From: JAEMQF01 sp963791595
GTDB lineage: Bacteria > Pseudomonadota > Gammaproteobacteria > Burkholderiales > Burkholderiaceae_C
NCBI GenBank assembly: GCA_963791595.1
Contig: CAWBTF010000036.1
Coordinates: 124,001-188,000, forward strand
DNA length: 64,000 bases
Direction: 5' to 3'
Shown in pieces: positions 8,873 through 19,638 of the stretch (the first letter of the stretch is position 1; every line of letters starts with the position of its first letter). The notes under the pieces were generated by a model, which was given only the letters and a program-made list of their open reading frames with translations, was not told the origin of the DNA and ran no database searches. The position numbers and the translations under genes are program-made.

Positions 8873-9775
8873 TTACGCCTTGCCGATCGCGCGCTCGCGC
8901 GGCTTTGCTCCACCCGACTGCAGGTCCACCGTGCGCCAGCCCAGTCCCTTGAAGGGCTGCGTCTCGTCCCACGGCAATTGCGTCTTCTGCGGCATGCTGC
9001 CCACGGGCGACAGCGGGAACATCACCGCCATCGCGGCGTGGTGCGCGATGTGGCCTGTCATGTGGTGGTGCTCGTGATGGATATGGCCGTAGAACACGGA
9101 GACGTTTCGGTGCCCGGAAAGCAGCTCGATCGCGGTGGCGCCGTCGCGCGTCGCCCAGTCCCATTGCGGGTAGAGCGCAAACAGCGGCCGGTGTGTGAGC
9201 ACGACGATGGGCGCGTCCTTCGGGAACTTCGCCAGGTCGTTCTTGAGCCAATCGAGCTGCGCCTCGCCGAGCACCGGCGCGGGCTGCGAGATGTTGTCCA
9301 GCACGATGAAGTGCACGCCCTGGTGGTCGAAGGTGTAGTTCAGTGCGCCGCCGAACACTTCCAGGTAGGCTTCGCCGCGGTCCAGCGCCGCGTCGTGTTC
9401 GCCGGCGAAGAAGCGCACCTTGGGTGCCTTCAGCCCGGAGGCGAGTTCCTTCACCTCGCGCAAGCGCGCGCGGCGCAGCTTCGGGTCGTCGGTGGTCTGT
9501 GTCAGGTCGCCGGTGAAGACGACGAAGTCGGGTTGCTGCTCGAGCGCGTTCACCGCCGCAATCGCGCGCAGCAGAGTCTGGCGCGGCTCGGGGTTGACTT
9601 TCGCATTGCCGTAGCCCCAGTGGATGTCGGTGAGTTGCACGAACGTAAAGTCCTGGCTCGCCGAACCGGCTGCACCGAAGTTGGCGCAGCCCGGAAGGCT
9701 CGACGCCATCACCAGGCCGCCCAGGCCGGCCAGGCGCATGAAGTCGCGTCGATCGGGTGTCGTCGTCATGTCCAT
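8873..9775 (-). CDS. Tat-exported metallophosphoesterase
   Basis: 300 residues. The N-terminus has a twin-arginine signal (RRDFMRLAG followed by a hydrophobic stretch and SLPGC, which could also be a lipobox). The calcineurin-like motifs are present: DIHWG, GDLT, GEHD in place of the usual GNHD, VLTHRPLF and GHIHHEHHH. Such enzymes use two metal ions to hydrolyse phosphate esters; the substrate is unknown. The His-rich tail of the last motif is notable. ATG 9775 is chosen because CTGGAGA lies just upstream. A strong ECF-like promoter at 9826-9854 drives this gene and the cupredoxin. Confidence 0.87.
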   Translation of the reverse strand: MDMTTTPDRRDFMRLAGLGGLVMASSLPGCANFGAAGSASQDFTFVQLTDIHWGYGNAKVNPEPRQTLLRAIAAVNALEQQPDFVVFTGDLTQTTDDPKLRRARLREVKELASGLKAPKVRFFAGEHDAALDRGEAYLEVFGGALNYTFDHQGVHFIVLDNISQPAPVLGEAQLDWLKNDLAKFPKDAPIVVLTHRPLFALYPQWDWATRDGATAIELLSGHRNVSVFYGHIHHEHHHMTGHIAHHAAMAVMFPLSPVGSMPQKTQLPWDETQPFKGLGWRTVDLQSGGAKPRERAIGKA

Positions 9776-9825
9776 ACAGTCTCCAGATTGAATGTGCCGT
9801 TGCCGGCGGGTGCTTGCAACATGCC

Positions 9826-9854
9826 TAGACTGCGGCGGGCAAGCTCCTATTCCC
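9826..9854 (-). promoter_or_regulatory. ECF sigma promoter for the metallophosphoesterase-cupredoxin operon
   Basis: Read on the minus strand: GGGAATA (9854-9848), 16 bp, AGTCTA (9831-9826). The GGAAT and GTCT hexamers are the classical RpoE/ECF elements. The -10 lies about 50 bp from the ATG at 9775. The same two elements with the same spacing occur on the plus strand at 9898-9926. Confidence 0.7.
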
Positions 9855-9897
9855 GGTTTCCAAATGGCCCTGAAGGCAACGTTCCCGCCGAAGTGCC

Positions 9898-9926
9898 GGG
9901 AATAAATTCGATGCTTCGCCAGTCTC
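9898..9926 (+). promoter_or_regulatory. ECF sigma promoter for the sigma/anti-sigma operon
   Basis: GGGAATA (9898-9904), 16 bp, AGTCTC (9921-9926). Same elements and spacing as the divergent promoter at 9826-9854. The -10 is 59 bp before the sigma start at 9986, which implies autoregulation by the sigma factor. Confidence 0.7.
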
Positions 9927-9985
9927 ATGGGAAAGGGGATCCGACATGAACCGCGGTTGCATGCGCGCACTGGTGAGAAAAACCG

Positions 9986-10531
9986 ATGGCTGAACCGAGC
10001 CGGCGCGAGCGTTTCGAGGCCTCGGTGCTCGTGCACCTGCACGCGGGCTACAACCTCGCGCGCTGGATCCTGCACGATGAGCACGCCGCGCAGGACGCGG
10101 TTCAGGACGCGAGCCTGCGCGCCTTGCGATTTTTCGACACGATGCATGGCGCCGCGCCCAAGGCCTGGTTCATGGCGATCGTGCGCAACGCATGCCTGGA
10201 CTGGCTGACGCACAACGCACGTCACGCCAACGAAGAAAGCTTCGACACCGCGATGCACGACTTCGCCGCGCTCGACGCGCAAGGGCGCGTCGAGTCGCCG
10301 GAATCGATCGCGCTGCTCGGCGCCGAGGTGCGCCGCTTGAACGCCTGCCTGGCGGCGCTGCCGCGCGAATTTCGCGAGGTGCTGATCCTGCGCGAAATGG
10401 AAGAACTGTCGTATCGAGACATCGGCGCCATCGTGGGCGTACCCATCGGCACCGTGATGTCGCGCCTGTCGCGAGGGCGCGACCGACTGACCGAAATGAT
10501 GCACTTGGCCGACAAGAGGATGTCGTCATGA
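9986..10531 (+). CDS. RpoE-like ECF sigma factor
   Basis: 181 residues. Region 2 is seen as LARWILHDEHAAQDAVQDAS and KAWFMAIVRNACLDWL; region 4 as LPREFREVLILREMEELSYR with the helix-turn-helix IGAIVGVPIGTVMSRLSRGR. The gene ends in an ATGA overlap with the anti-sigma gene, so the two are translationally coupled. Identical divergent promoter elements lie upstream, so the factor probably activates itself and the metallophosphoesterase-cupredoxin operon. ATG 9986 follows a weak ribosome site (GAGAAAAACCG). Confidence 0.93.
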   Translation: MAEPSRRERFEASVLVHLHAGYNLARWILHDEHAAQDAVQDASLRALRFFDTMHGAAPKAWFMAIVRNACLDWLTHNARHANEESFDTAMHDFAALDAQGRVESPESIALLGAEVRRLNACLAALPREFREVLILREMEELSYRDIGAIVGVPIGTVMSRLSRGRDRLTEMMHLADKRMSS

Positions 10532-11351
10532 ACTGCGAGCATGTTCAAAAGGTGCTCGACGCGTATCTGGACCGCGAACTCGACGCCGCGACCCACGCGC
10601 AGCTTGCGCAGCACCTGATCGGCTGCGCGGGTTGCGCGGCGTTGCGGGCGCGGCGCGAAACCCTGAGCACGGCGTTGCGCCGGTTGCCGCACTTCGAGCT
10701 GCCGCAGGGCTTGCGGCGGCACGATCGGCGATGCCATTGCCGCGGCGCAAAGCGTCTCGCGGTCGGCGGCCGAGCCCGCTCCCGGTCGACGTTGCGGGGC
10801 GCGGCGACACTGGCGCGGCCGATTCCCGCACGTCGGTCTGGCCAGGGCGTTGGCCCTCCGTCGCGCTGGCGGCGGGCAGCGCCGCGCTCGCGTTCATGCT
10901 CGGGGTCTGGGTCGCGAGCCCGGTGCGCCTGCCCGATCCGCGCGAACCCGTGATCGCCCGCCACGTGGCCTCGCTGCGCGGCGCGCAGAACCTGATCCAG
11001 GTGGCGTCCAGCGATCGGCATGCGATCAAGCCGTGGTTTGCCGGGCGCGTCGATTTCGCGCCCACGGTGCGCGACCTTCAATCGAACGGCTTCGCGCTGA
11101 TCGGCGCGCGTCTGGACCGCGTGGCCAGCCGCGACACCGCGGTCATCGTGTATCGGATTCGAGAACACGACATCAACCTGTTCGTCTGGCGTATCGCGAC
11201 GGGCAGTGCCGAGCCGGTGGTCGCCTCGGCGCTGCATGGCTACTCGATCGTCACCTGGGCCGCCGAAGGCCTGGGCTTTGCGGCGGTGTCCGATGTCGAC
11301 TCGCAGGACCTGCAACGCTTCGCCGAGCTGGTTCGGGCGCCGGCTCGCTAG
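10528..11351 (+). CDS. Zinc-finger transmembrane anti-sigma factor (frameshifted)
   Basis: About 273 residues when joined across breaks. The N-terminus has a zf-HC2 pattern: MNCEHVQKVLDAYLDREL followed by HLIGCAGC (His-x3-Cys-x2-Cys). A single membrane segment (SVALAAGSAALAFMLGVWVAS) separates it from a periplasmic domain with DAVIVYRIREHD-like strands (read as DTAVIVYRIREHDINLFVW). It should hold the adjacent sigma factor inactive at the membrane until a signal arrives. Frame changes lie near 10717 and near 10790, both in GC runs. The start overlaps the sigma stop as ATGA. Confidence 0.85.
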
Positions 11352-11401
11352 GCAATGACCATGCCCGCTCCCGCGTTCAGTGTGGGTTCGCGGACCTCGC
11401 G

Positions 11402-14384
11402 ATGATCAGCATTCCCGCCGAACAATGGGGCACGGTGTCGAACCTGCTCGACGAAGCCCTCGACCTGTCCGCCGACGCGCTACCGGCCTGGCTCGCGCGG
11501 CTCATGGAGCGCGAGCCGCGGCTCGGCGGCGTGGTCCAGCAACTGCTCGAAGCGCATCCGAAGCATGAGACCGCCGACATTCTGGCGACGCTGCCGCGCA
11601 TCGACCTGTCAGCTCGAGCGGAACAGCCGGCGATCGGCCTGGCCGCGGGCGACCAGGTCGGCCCCTACCGCCTGAAGCGCGAACTCGGCAGCGGCGGCAT
11701 GGCCGACGTGTGGCTGGCCGAACGCGCCGACGGTGCCTTCGCGCGCGACGTGGCACTCAAGCTGCCGCGCATCAGCCGTTTGCGGCGCGAGCTCGCGGCA
11801 CGCTTTGCGCGCGAACGCGACATCCTGGCGCGCCTGGAGCACCCCCACATCGCGCGCCTGTACGACGCCGGCGTCGCGGCCGACGGGCTGCCCTACCTGG
11901 CGATGGAATATGTGGACGGCCAGCCCATCACCGCCTGGTGCGACGCAAAGCAGCTCGACATCGCCGCACGCCTGCGCCTGTTCAGGCAGGTGTTGGAGGC
12001 CGTGCAGTACGCGCACGCCAACCTGGTGATCCACCGCGACTTGAAGCCGTCGAACATCCTCGTCAGCGCCGATGGCCAGGTGCGGCTGCTCGACTTCGGC
12101 ATTGCCAAGCTGCTCGTCGGCGACGGCAGCGCCGCCGAGACCCAGTTGACGCAACTCGGCGGTCGTGCCTTGACGCCCGACTACGCGAGCCCGGAGCAGA
12201 TCAAGGGCGAAGCGCTGACGATCGCCAGCGACATCTATTCGCTGGGCGTCGTGCTGTACGAATTGCTCGCGGGCCAGCGGCCGTACCAGCTCAAGCTGCG
12301 CTCGGCGGCGCAGCTGGAACTCGCGATTCTGGATGCCGAGTCGGCTGCGCCGAGCACGAACCTCGCTGAAGGCGCACGCTGCGGCGCGGGGCGTCACGAC
12401 GCGGCAACTGGCGCGAGCGCTGGCTGGCGACCTGGACACGATCGTGCTGCGCGCCCTTGAAAAGGCCGCCGCGAACCGCTACCCGACGATCGCCGCGCTG
12501 GCGGAGGATTTGCAGCGCTTCGCCGAAGGCCGCCCGGTCACGGCAGCGCCGCGCTCGCGCTGGTACCGCGCCACCAAGTTCGTCGTGCGCAACCGGATTC
12601 CGGTCGCCGCAGCGAGCGCCGTGCTCGTGGCCCTGATCGCCGGACTGAGCGTCTCGGTCTGGCAGGCCAGAGTCGCGCGCATCCAGGCGCAACGCGCGAC
12701 CGACGTGAAGGACTTCGTCGTGTCGATCTTCAAGAGCGCCGATCCGTACCAGGGCGCGTCGGTCGACACGAAGGCGGTTGACGTGCTGCGCCAGGCGAGC
12801 GAGCGGCTCGCGCAATCGAAGTTGAAGGATCCGGAAACCCGCATTGAATTGATGTACTCGATCGGTGCCAGTTTGCGCGAGCTGGGTGGCCACCAGCAGG
12901 CATTCGCCATCTTGCGTGAGGCGGCGGATCTGGCGGCGGTGCATCTTGGCGAGTTGCACCCGCGCTCGGCGCGAATCCAGCTCGAGCTGGGTCAGGTCGC
13001 GGGGGACGTTGGTGAAAACGAAACGTCGGAGCGAAGTTATGACGCCGCCGAGCGCGCGATGCGGCGACTTGGCGACATGGAGGGTCTCAGCAGAGCTTTG
13101 TACGGGCAATCAGTTCGCTTCGGGCAACGCGGAGATCACGACCGGGCGATCGCCCTGCTCAACGAAGCGATTGGCGCTGCGCAGATTCACGCCCGCAGCG
13201 GCGACAAGGAAGCGCTGATTGAGAGTTATTACATGTTGGCCGAGCGCCTGATGCATGCGCATCGGCCTGGCATGCTGGAACCGGCCCGCCGCGCCTTCGA
13301 GCTGGCGCAGGAGTTCTACGGCGAAAGAGAGACGGCGCTAACGCTGGTCGTTCGCGGCACCTACGCCACGGCACTGGTGCGAGATGCGGACGCCGCCGTC
13401 GGAATCTCGATGTTGGGAGAAATAGCCGCCAAGACGGAGGAAATGCTCGGCCCTCGGCACCCCAGTGTGAGCGATGCGTACTCCGCCATTGGGCGCGCCG
13501 CGTACACCGCAGGCGATGCGCAGGGTGCCATTGCGCCTGCCCGCAGGGCGAAGGAAATTCTCGCGGAATTCAGTGGCGGCAAGCCGACGGATCTGTACGC
13601 CTGGGGGGTTTACAACGTCGCCGGAGTGCTGGCGTATGCACGCCAGTACGAAGCCGCATTGTCCGAGTATGCGCGGGCAGAGCCCATGTTCGTTGCGATG
13701 GGCAGCGCTGGTGCACAGGGTCTGCGGGCGACGCGCGGCCTCGCCTCTGAGACTTTGATTCGCATGGGCCGGCTGGCAGAGGCCGAAGCGATCCTGACCG
13801 AACAACTCGCGGACCCAGATGCAAGTGCCCGGACCAGGGCGGTTGCCAAGGGTCGGCTGGGGAATCTGCGAGTCGCACAGCGACGGTATGAAGAGGCCTA
13901 TGAGTTGCTGCGCGAGTCATTGGCTCACATGGCAGACTCCGGGACCGCAAGATTTCGAGCAGAGTCACTGGCCAACTTCGGCAACGCCCTTGTCGAAGGC
14001 GGGCGATTCGACGAATCGATCGGCGCCCTGCAAGAGGCGCTGGGTCTGTTCCGGGCATCGCATCGAAAGGGTTCACCCGACATTGCCGACGTTCTGGTCG
14101 GACTGGCACGCGCGAATCTCGCTCTGAACAAGCCTCAAGACGCGCTGGCCTCCGCCGCCGAAGCCGCCGAGTACTGGCGGCGCGTCGACCCATCGAGCGC
14201 CAGCGCCGGCATCGCGCTGGTATGGTGGGCACGCGCGCTCGCCGCATCGGGCGACGCGGCCAAGGGGCAAAGCACGCTGCGCGACGCGGTGTCGATCCTG
14301 AAATCGACGGCGCTGCCGCCCGACAAGCCCTTGCTCGCCCAAGCGCAACGCGACTTGCGCTCGCAGGCGCACGCGATGCGGTAG
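11402..14384 (+). CDS. Transmembrane Ser/Thr protein kinase with TPR-type sensor half (frameshifted)
   Basis: About 993 residues after joining two frames near 12360. The kinase domain, about residues 85-370, has the Gly loop GSGGMADVW, Lys in VALKLP, the catalytic loop HRDLKPSN, DFGIAKL and SPEQIKG. A membrane segment (IPVAAASAVLVALIAGLSVSV) follows, then about 550 residues of helical TPR-like repeats ending at the stop. The layout matches Hanks-type kinases whose C-terminal repeats act as a binding or sensing module. It lies 50 bp after the anti-sigma gene and may belong to the same signalling unit. The repeat half has somewhat lower GC than its neighbours. The ribosome site is weak, so the start is provisional. 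Confidence 0.88.
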
Positions 14385-14626
14385 TCGCCGTAGCATCTGC
14401 GGCCGGCAACGGCGCAGGCGCCACGCGGAGCCGGCTGCCTGCGCGTCAGAGATTCCGCCCGAGTCCTGCGCCCGCAATTGGCGCGTTGTGGCAACCGGGC
14501 AATGTGGGGACTGGCGCAGAATCTACATGGAGCTGCGCCACCGGGCTCGATGGCTTTCGCGCGCGATACTCTCTCGTCGCCGCCGCCGCACTCGTCGCCC
14601 TGCATTCGACTCACTGGAGCCTCCCC

Positions 14627-15580
14627 TTGAGCAAAACCTTCGCCTCCCAAGCCGACCTCGAAGAAAAGAAGGTCACCTTCACCAAACTGAGCGCCAACGC
14701 CTACGCCTACACCGCCGAGGGCGACCCGAACACCGGCGTGATCGTCGGCGACGACGCGGTGATGGTGATCGACACGCAGGCGACACCGGTGATGGCGCAG
14801 GACGTGATCCGCCACATCCGAAGCGTGACCGACAAGCCCATCAAATACGTCGTGCTGAGCCACTACCACGCGGTGCGCGTGCTCGGTGCTTCGGCCTACC
14901 AGCCGCAGCACATCATCGCCAGCCGCGACACGTACGACTTGATCGTCGAGCGCGGCGAGGCCGACAAGGCGAGCGAGATTGGCCGCTTTCCGCGCCTCTT
15001 TCAAGCGGTGGAGTCGGTGCCGTCCGGCATGACCTGGCCGACGATCACGTTCACCGGGGCGATGAGCCTCTGGCTCGGCAAGCTCGAGGTGCAGCTGCTG
15101 CAGCTCGGGCGCGGCCACACGAAGGGCGACACGGTGGCGTGGCTGCCCGAGCAGAAGATTCTGTTCTCGGGCGACCTGGTCGAGTTCGACGCGACGCCCT
15201 ACGCCGGCGACGCGTACTTTCAGGACTGGCCGAAGACGCTGGATCGCCTGGCTGCACTCGAGCCGCGCGCGCTCGTTCCAGGGCGCGGCGCGGCGTTGAC
15301 GACGCCGCAGGCCGTGGCGAGCGGCCTGGCCGGCACGCGCGATTTCATCGCCGACGTCTGGAACAGCGTCAAGGTCGGTGTGGCCGCGGGCAAGGACCTG
15401 AACGCCGTCTACAAGGAGACGTTCGCGAAGCTCCAGCCGAAGTACGGCCACTGGGTGATCTTCAACCACTGCATGCCGTTCGACGTGACGCGCGCTTTCG
15501 ACGAGGCAACGAAGTTCCCCGACCCGCGCATCTGGACCGCGCAACGCGACATCGAGATGTGGGCGGCGCTGGAAAACTGA
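14627..15580 (+). CDS. Metallo-beta-lactamase-fold hydrolase with altered metal motif
   Basis: 317 residues from a TTG at 14627, preceded by GGAG at 14616-14619. The MBL fold is indicated by GVIVGDDAVMVIDTQATP, LSHYHAVRVLGASAY, LGRGHTKGDT and FSGDLVEFD. The usual HxHxDH motif reads HYHAVR: the first two His remain, but the Asp and the third His are replaced by Val and Arg. So one metal site is probably lost, or the protein has a changed chemistry. It sits 21 bp before the FAD monooxygenase and is likely co-transcribed with the aromatic genes; its role in the pathway is unknown. I recall similar proteins in aromatic clusters of related bacteria, which is memory rather than proof. Confidence 0.85.
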   Translation: MSKTFASQADLEEKKVTFTKLSANAYAYTAEGDPNTGVIVGDDAVMVIDTQATPVMAQDVIRHIRSVTDKPIKYVVLSHYHAVRVLGASAYQPQHIIASRDTYDLIVERGEADKASEIGRFPRLFQAVESVPSGMTWPTITFTGAMSLWLGKLEVQLLQLGRGHTKGDTVAWLPEQKILFSGDLVEFDATPYAGDAYFQDWPKTLDRLAALEPRALVPGRGAALTTPQAVASGLAGTRDFIADVWNSVKVGVAAGKDLNAVYKETFAKLQPKYGHWVIFNHCMPFDVTRAFDEATKFPDPRIWTAQRDIEMWAALEN

Positions 15581-15601
15581 AACCGGTTCGGCAGGTCAGC
15601 G

Positions 15602-17333
15602 ATGAGCCAGGCTTCGGCCGCAGCGCCGCGCGACTACGAAGCGCTGCAATTCCCCTACCGCAAGGCGCCCGACCATGGCGCGAGCGCGCCGTTGCGCTAC
15701 GCGGTCGTCGTGGTCGGTGCCGGGCCGGTGGGGTTGAGCCTGGCGATCGACCTTGCTCAGCAGGGCATCAGCGTGTTGCTGCTCGACAACGACGACCGCC
15801 TGTCGAGCGGCTCGCGCGCGATCTGCTTCGCGAAGCGCACGCTGGAAATCTTCGACCGCCTGGGCTGCGCCGAGCCGATGCTGGCCAAGGGCGTGTCGTG
15901 GAGTGTGGGCCGGGTCTACTTTCGCGACGAGGAAATCTATTCGTTCAACCTGCTGCCCGAAGCCGGCCACGAACGACCCGCCTTCATCAACCTGCAGCAG
16001 TACTACGTCGAAGGCTATCTCGCCGACCGCGCCGCGCAGTTGCCGAACATCGAGATTCGCTGGAAGAGCGCGGTGATCGCTGCGCAGCCGCGCGCCGACC
16101 ATGTGCGGCTCACGGTGGACACGCCTGACGGCGCCTACGACATCGAAGCCGGCTACGTGGCGGCGTGCGACGGCTCGAAGTCGGCGCTGCGCGGCATGCT
16201 CGGGCTGGAAACGCAGGGCCGAACCTTCCGCGACCGCTTTCTGATTGCCGACATCAGAATGGACGCGCCCGATTTCCCGGCCGAGCGCCGCTTCTGGTTC
16301 GACCCTTCGTTCCACCCGGGCCAAAGCGTGCTGCTGCACAAACAGGCCGACGGTCTGTGGCGTACCGACTTTCAGCTCGGTTGGGAGGCGGATCCGGAAC
16401 GCGAACGCCAGCCGGAGCGCATTCGTCCGCGCGTGCGCGCGCTGCTCGACAGCATCGGCGCGGCGAACGTGCAGTTCGAGATCGGCTGGGCCAGCGTCTA
16501 CACCTTTGCATGCCAGCGTTTGCAGCATTTCCGCCATGGCCGCGTCTTCTTCGCCGGCGACTCCGCGCATGGCGTGTCACCGTTCGGCGCGCGCGGCGCG
16601 AACTCAGGCGTGCAAGACGCCGACAACCTCGCGTGGAAACTTGCCGCGGTGTTGCAGGGCCGCGCCGGCGATGCGCTGCTCGACTCCTACGGCGCCGAGC
16701 GCGAAGCCGCGGCCGACGAGAACATCCTGCATTCGACACGCGCCACCGACTTCATCACGCCCAAGAGCGACGTGAGCCGGCTGTTCCGCGACGCGACGTT
16801 GGATCTTGCGAAGACGCATGCGTTCGCGCGTTCGCTCGTGAACAGCGGGCGTCTGTCGGTGGCGAGCACGCTGCGCGATTCGCCGCTGAACACGCACGAC
16901 GATGCAAGCTTCAGCGGGGCGATGGTTCCGGGTGCGGCCGCGGCCGACGCGCCCATCGAGCTTGACGGCGCACCGGGTTGGCTGCTGCGCCAACTGGGCG
17001 GCTCGCATGGCTCGCACGCCGCCCCCTTCAGTGCGCTGCTGTTCGCGCCGGCCGACGCGGCATCGGCGCTGCGCGAATTGCAGGCCGCGGCGCAGGGCAT
17101 TGCGCCGTTGCAGGTGTGGCTCATCGTGGCCGCGGCGTCGCGCGCGCATGCCGCGGGCGTGGACGGCGCACGGGTTCTGATCGACGCACAGGGTCTCGTG
17201 GCACAGCGCTACGATGGCCGCGACGGCAGCCTGGTGCTGCTGCGCCCCGACCAACACGTGTGCGCGCGCTGGCGCAGCGTGCAAGCCGTCGGCCGTGAGC
17301 GCCGCGCTGCGCCGCGCGCTGGCCTTGACCTGA
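15602..17333 (+). CDS. FAD-dependent aromatic monooxygenase, MhpA-like (frameshifted end)
   Basis: About 577 residues. The N-terminal FAD-binding motif is VVVGAGPVGLSLAIDLAQQG, DG in ACDGSKSALR binds FAD, and RVFFAGDSAHGVSPFGARG is the second FAD motif of class A flavoprotein hydroxylases. The C-terminus carries a thioredoxin-like fold typical of MhpA/PheA relatives. The likely substrate is a hydroxyphenyl acid; position before DUF2783 and homogentisate dioxygenase suggests it makes homogentisate (inference). One frame change near 17283 restores the ending VSAALRRALALT and the stop at 17331-17333, 9 bp before the next gene. Confidence 0.85.
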
Positions 17334-17342
17334 AAGACCGAG

Positions 17343-17603
17343 ATGCCTTTGCTGACGACGCCTCAACTGACGGCACCCGACGACTTCTACGAAGCGCTGA
17401 TCGATTCGCACCGCGATTTGACCAGCGCGCAAAGCGCCGAAGTCAACGCGAAACTCGTGCTGCTGCTCGCCAACCACATCGGCCGCCTCGATGTGCTTCG
17501 CGAAGCCTTGAACGCGGCGCGCGCAAGCGTCACGGCCAAGGCCGACCCTCACCCCGACCCTCTCCCGCAGGCGGGAGAGGGGGTAAATTCGGCTGCGGCG
17601 TGA
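17343..17603 (+). CDS. DUF2783 family protein with repeat-derived tail
   Basis: 86 residues. The core (TPQLTAPDDFYEALIDSHR and LVLLLANHIGRLDVLREAL) matches DUF2783, a small family known beside aromatic FAD monooxygenases; function unknown, perhaps a partner of the hydroxylase. From about residue 68 the reading frame crosses a dispersed palindromic repeat and encodes PHPDPLPQAGEG, the usual translation of that repeat. The ancestral protein probably ended near ASVTAKA, and the element replaced its stop codon. The gene is followed 49 bp later by hmgA. Confidence 0.82.
   Translation: MPLLTTPQLTAPDDFYEALIDSHRDLTSAQSAEVNAKLVLLLANHIGRLDVLREALNAARASVTAKADPHPDPLPQAGEGVNSAAA
17544..17583. repeat. Dispersed palindromic repeat inside the DUF2783 3' end
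   Basis: GACCCTCACCCCGACCCTC continues into the perfect hairpin CCCTCTCCCGC/GCGGGAGAGGG. It is the same element as 8389-8429 apart from one base. Here it lies within the coding frame and just upstream of hmgA, where the hairpin could also damp transcription. Confidence 0.75.
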
Positions 17604-17652
17604 TGCGAGCCGGCGCGACAATCGCGCGGTTCGACCCGACCCGAGGCAAGAC

Positions 17653-18981
<1,329 letters not shown>

Positions 18982-18989
18982 TTGAGCGC

Positions 18990-19638
18990 ATGAAAACCGT
19001 CTATGGCACGCTGCTGAATCACCGCGCCGCGCTCGCCGCGCTCGGCGACAGCGTGCACCAGCCACCGTACAAGGCGCCGCCGAAGGCGCCGGTGCTCTAC
19101 ATCAAACCGCGCAATACCTGGGCCGGGCCGGGCGCGGAAGTCGTGGTGCCGGCGGGCGAGAGCGAACTCGAGATCGGCGCGAGCCTCGGCCTGGTGTTCG
19201 GCCGCACGGCGTGCCGTGTCTCTGAAGGCACGGCGCTGGAATACCTGGAGGGCTACACCATCGTCGCCGACATCAGCTTGCCGCACAGCGCGTTCTATCG
19301 GCCTTCGGTGCGGTTGAAAGCTCGCGATGGTTTTTGCCCGATGTTGCCGGGCTGCGTGCCGCGCGCGCAAGTGGCGAACCCGGACGCGCTGCCGGTCCGT
19401 GTATCGATCGACGGAACGAACTCGTGCAGTCCACCAGCACCGCTCGACATGCTGCGCCCGGCGGCCATGCTGATCGCCGAAGTCGAGCGACTTCATGACG
19501 TTCAATGCGGGTGACGTCCTGTTGCTCGGCGTCGCGCATGGCGCACCGCGCGCCCGTGCCGGGCAAAGCGCGGCGGTCGAGATCGGCGGCCTGGGCCGGC
19601 TCGAAATGCGCTTCGTCGCGGCGCGAGAGCTGCAATGA
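18990..19638 (+). CDS. hpaG1: Fumarylacetoacetate hydrolase family protein, HpaG1-like (multiply frameshifted)
   Basis: About 216 residues after repair. Starts MKTVYGTLLNHRAALAALG and has PPKAPVLYIKPRNTW and GASLGLVFGRTA, as in the N-terminal half of HpaG, which decarboxylates 5-oxopent-3-ene-1,2,5-tricarboxylate in homoprotocatechuate breakdown. The C-terminal third needs frame changes at about 19405, 19450 and 19485 to read ELVQSTSTA, then MLRPAAMLIAEV, then FMTFNAGDVLLLGVAHG. The stop overlaps the next start as ATGA at 19635-19638. Three breaks in 100 bp are more than elsewhere, so a real pseudogene cannot be fully excluded, but coupling to an intact hpaG2 argues for errors. Confidence 0.8.

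Noticed and set aside
5226..14097. A 27-of-29-base match between 5226-5254 and 14069-14097, in the same reading frame (GSPxIADVL).
   Set aside because: The longest exact block is 17 bases and lies in an unrelated context (a repeat unit of the Ser/Thr kinase). A match of that length is expected by chance in this much GC-rich sequence.
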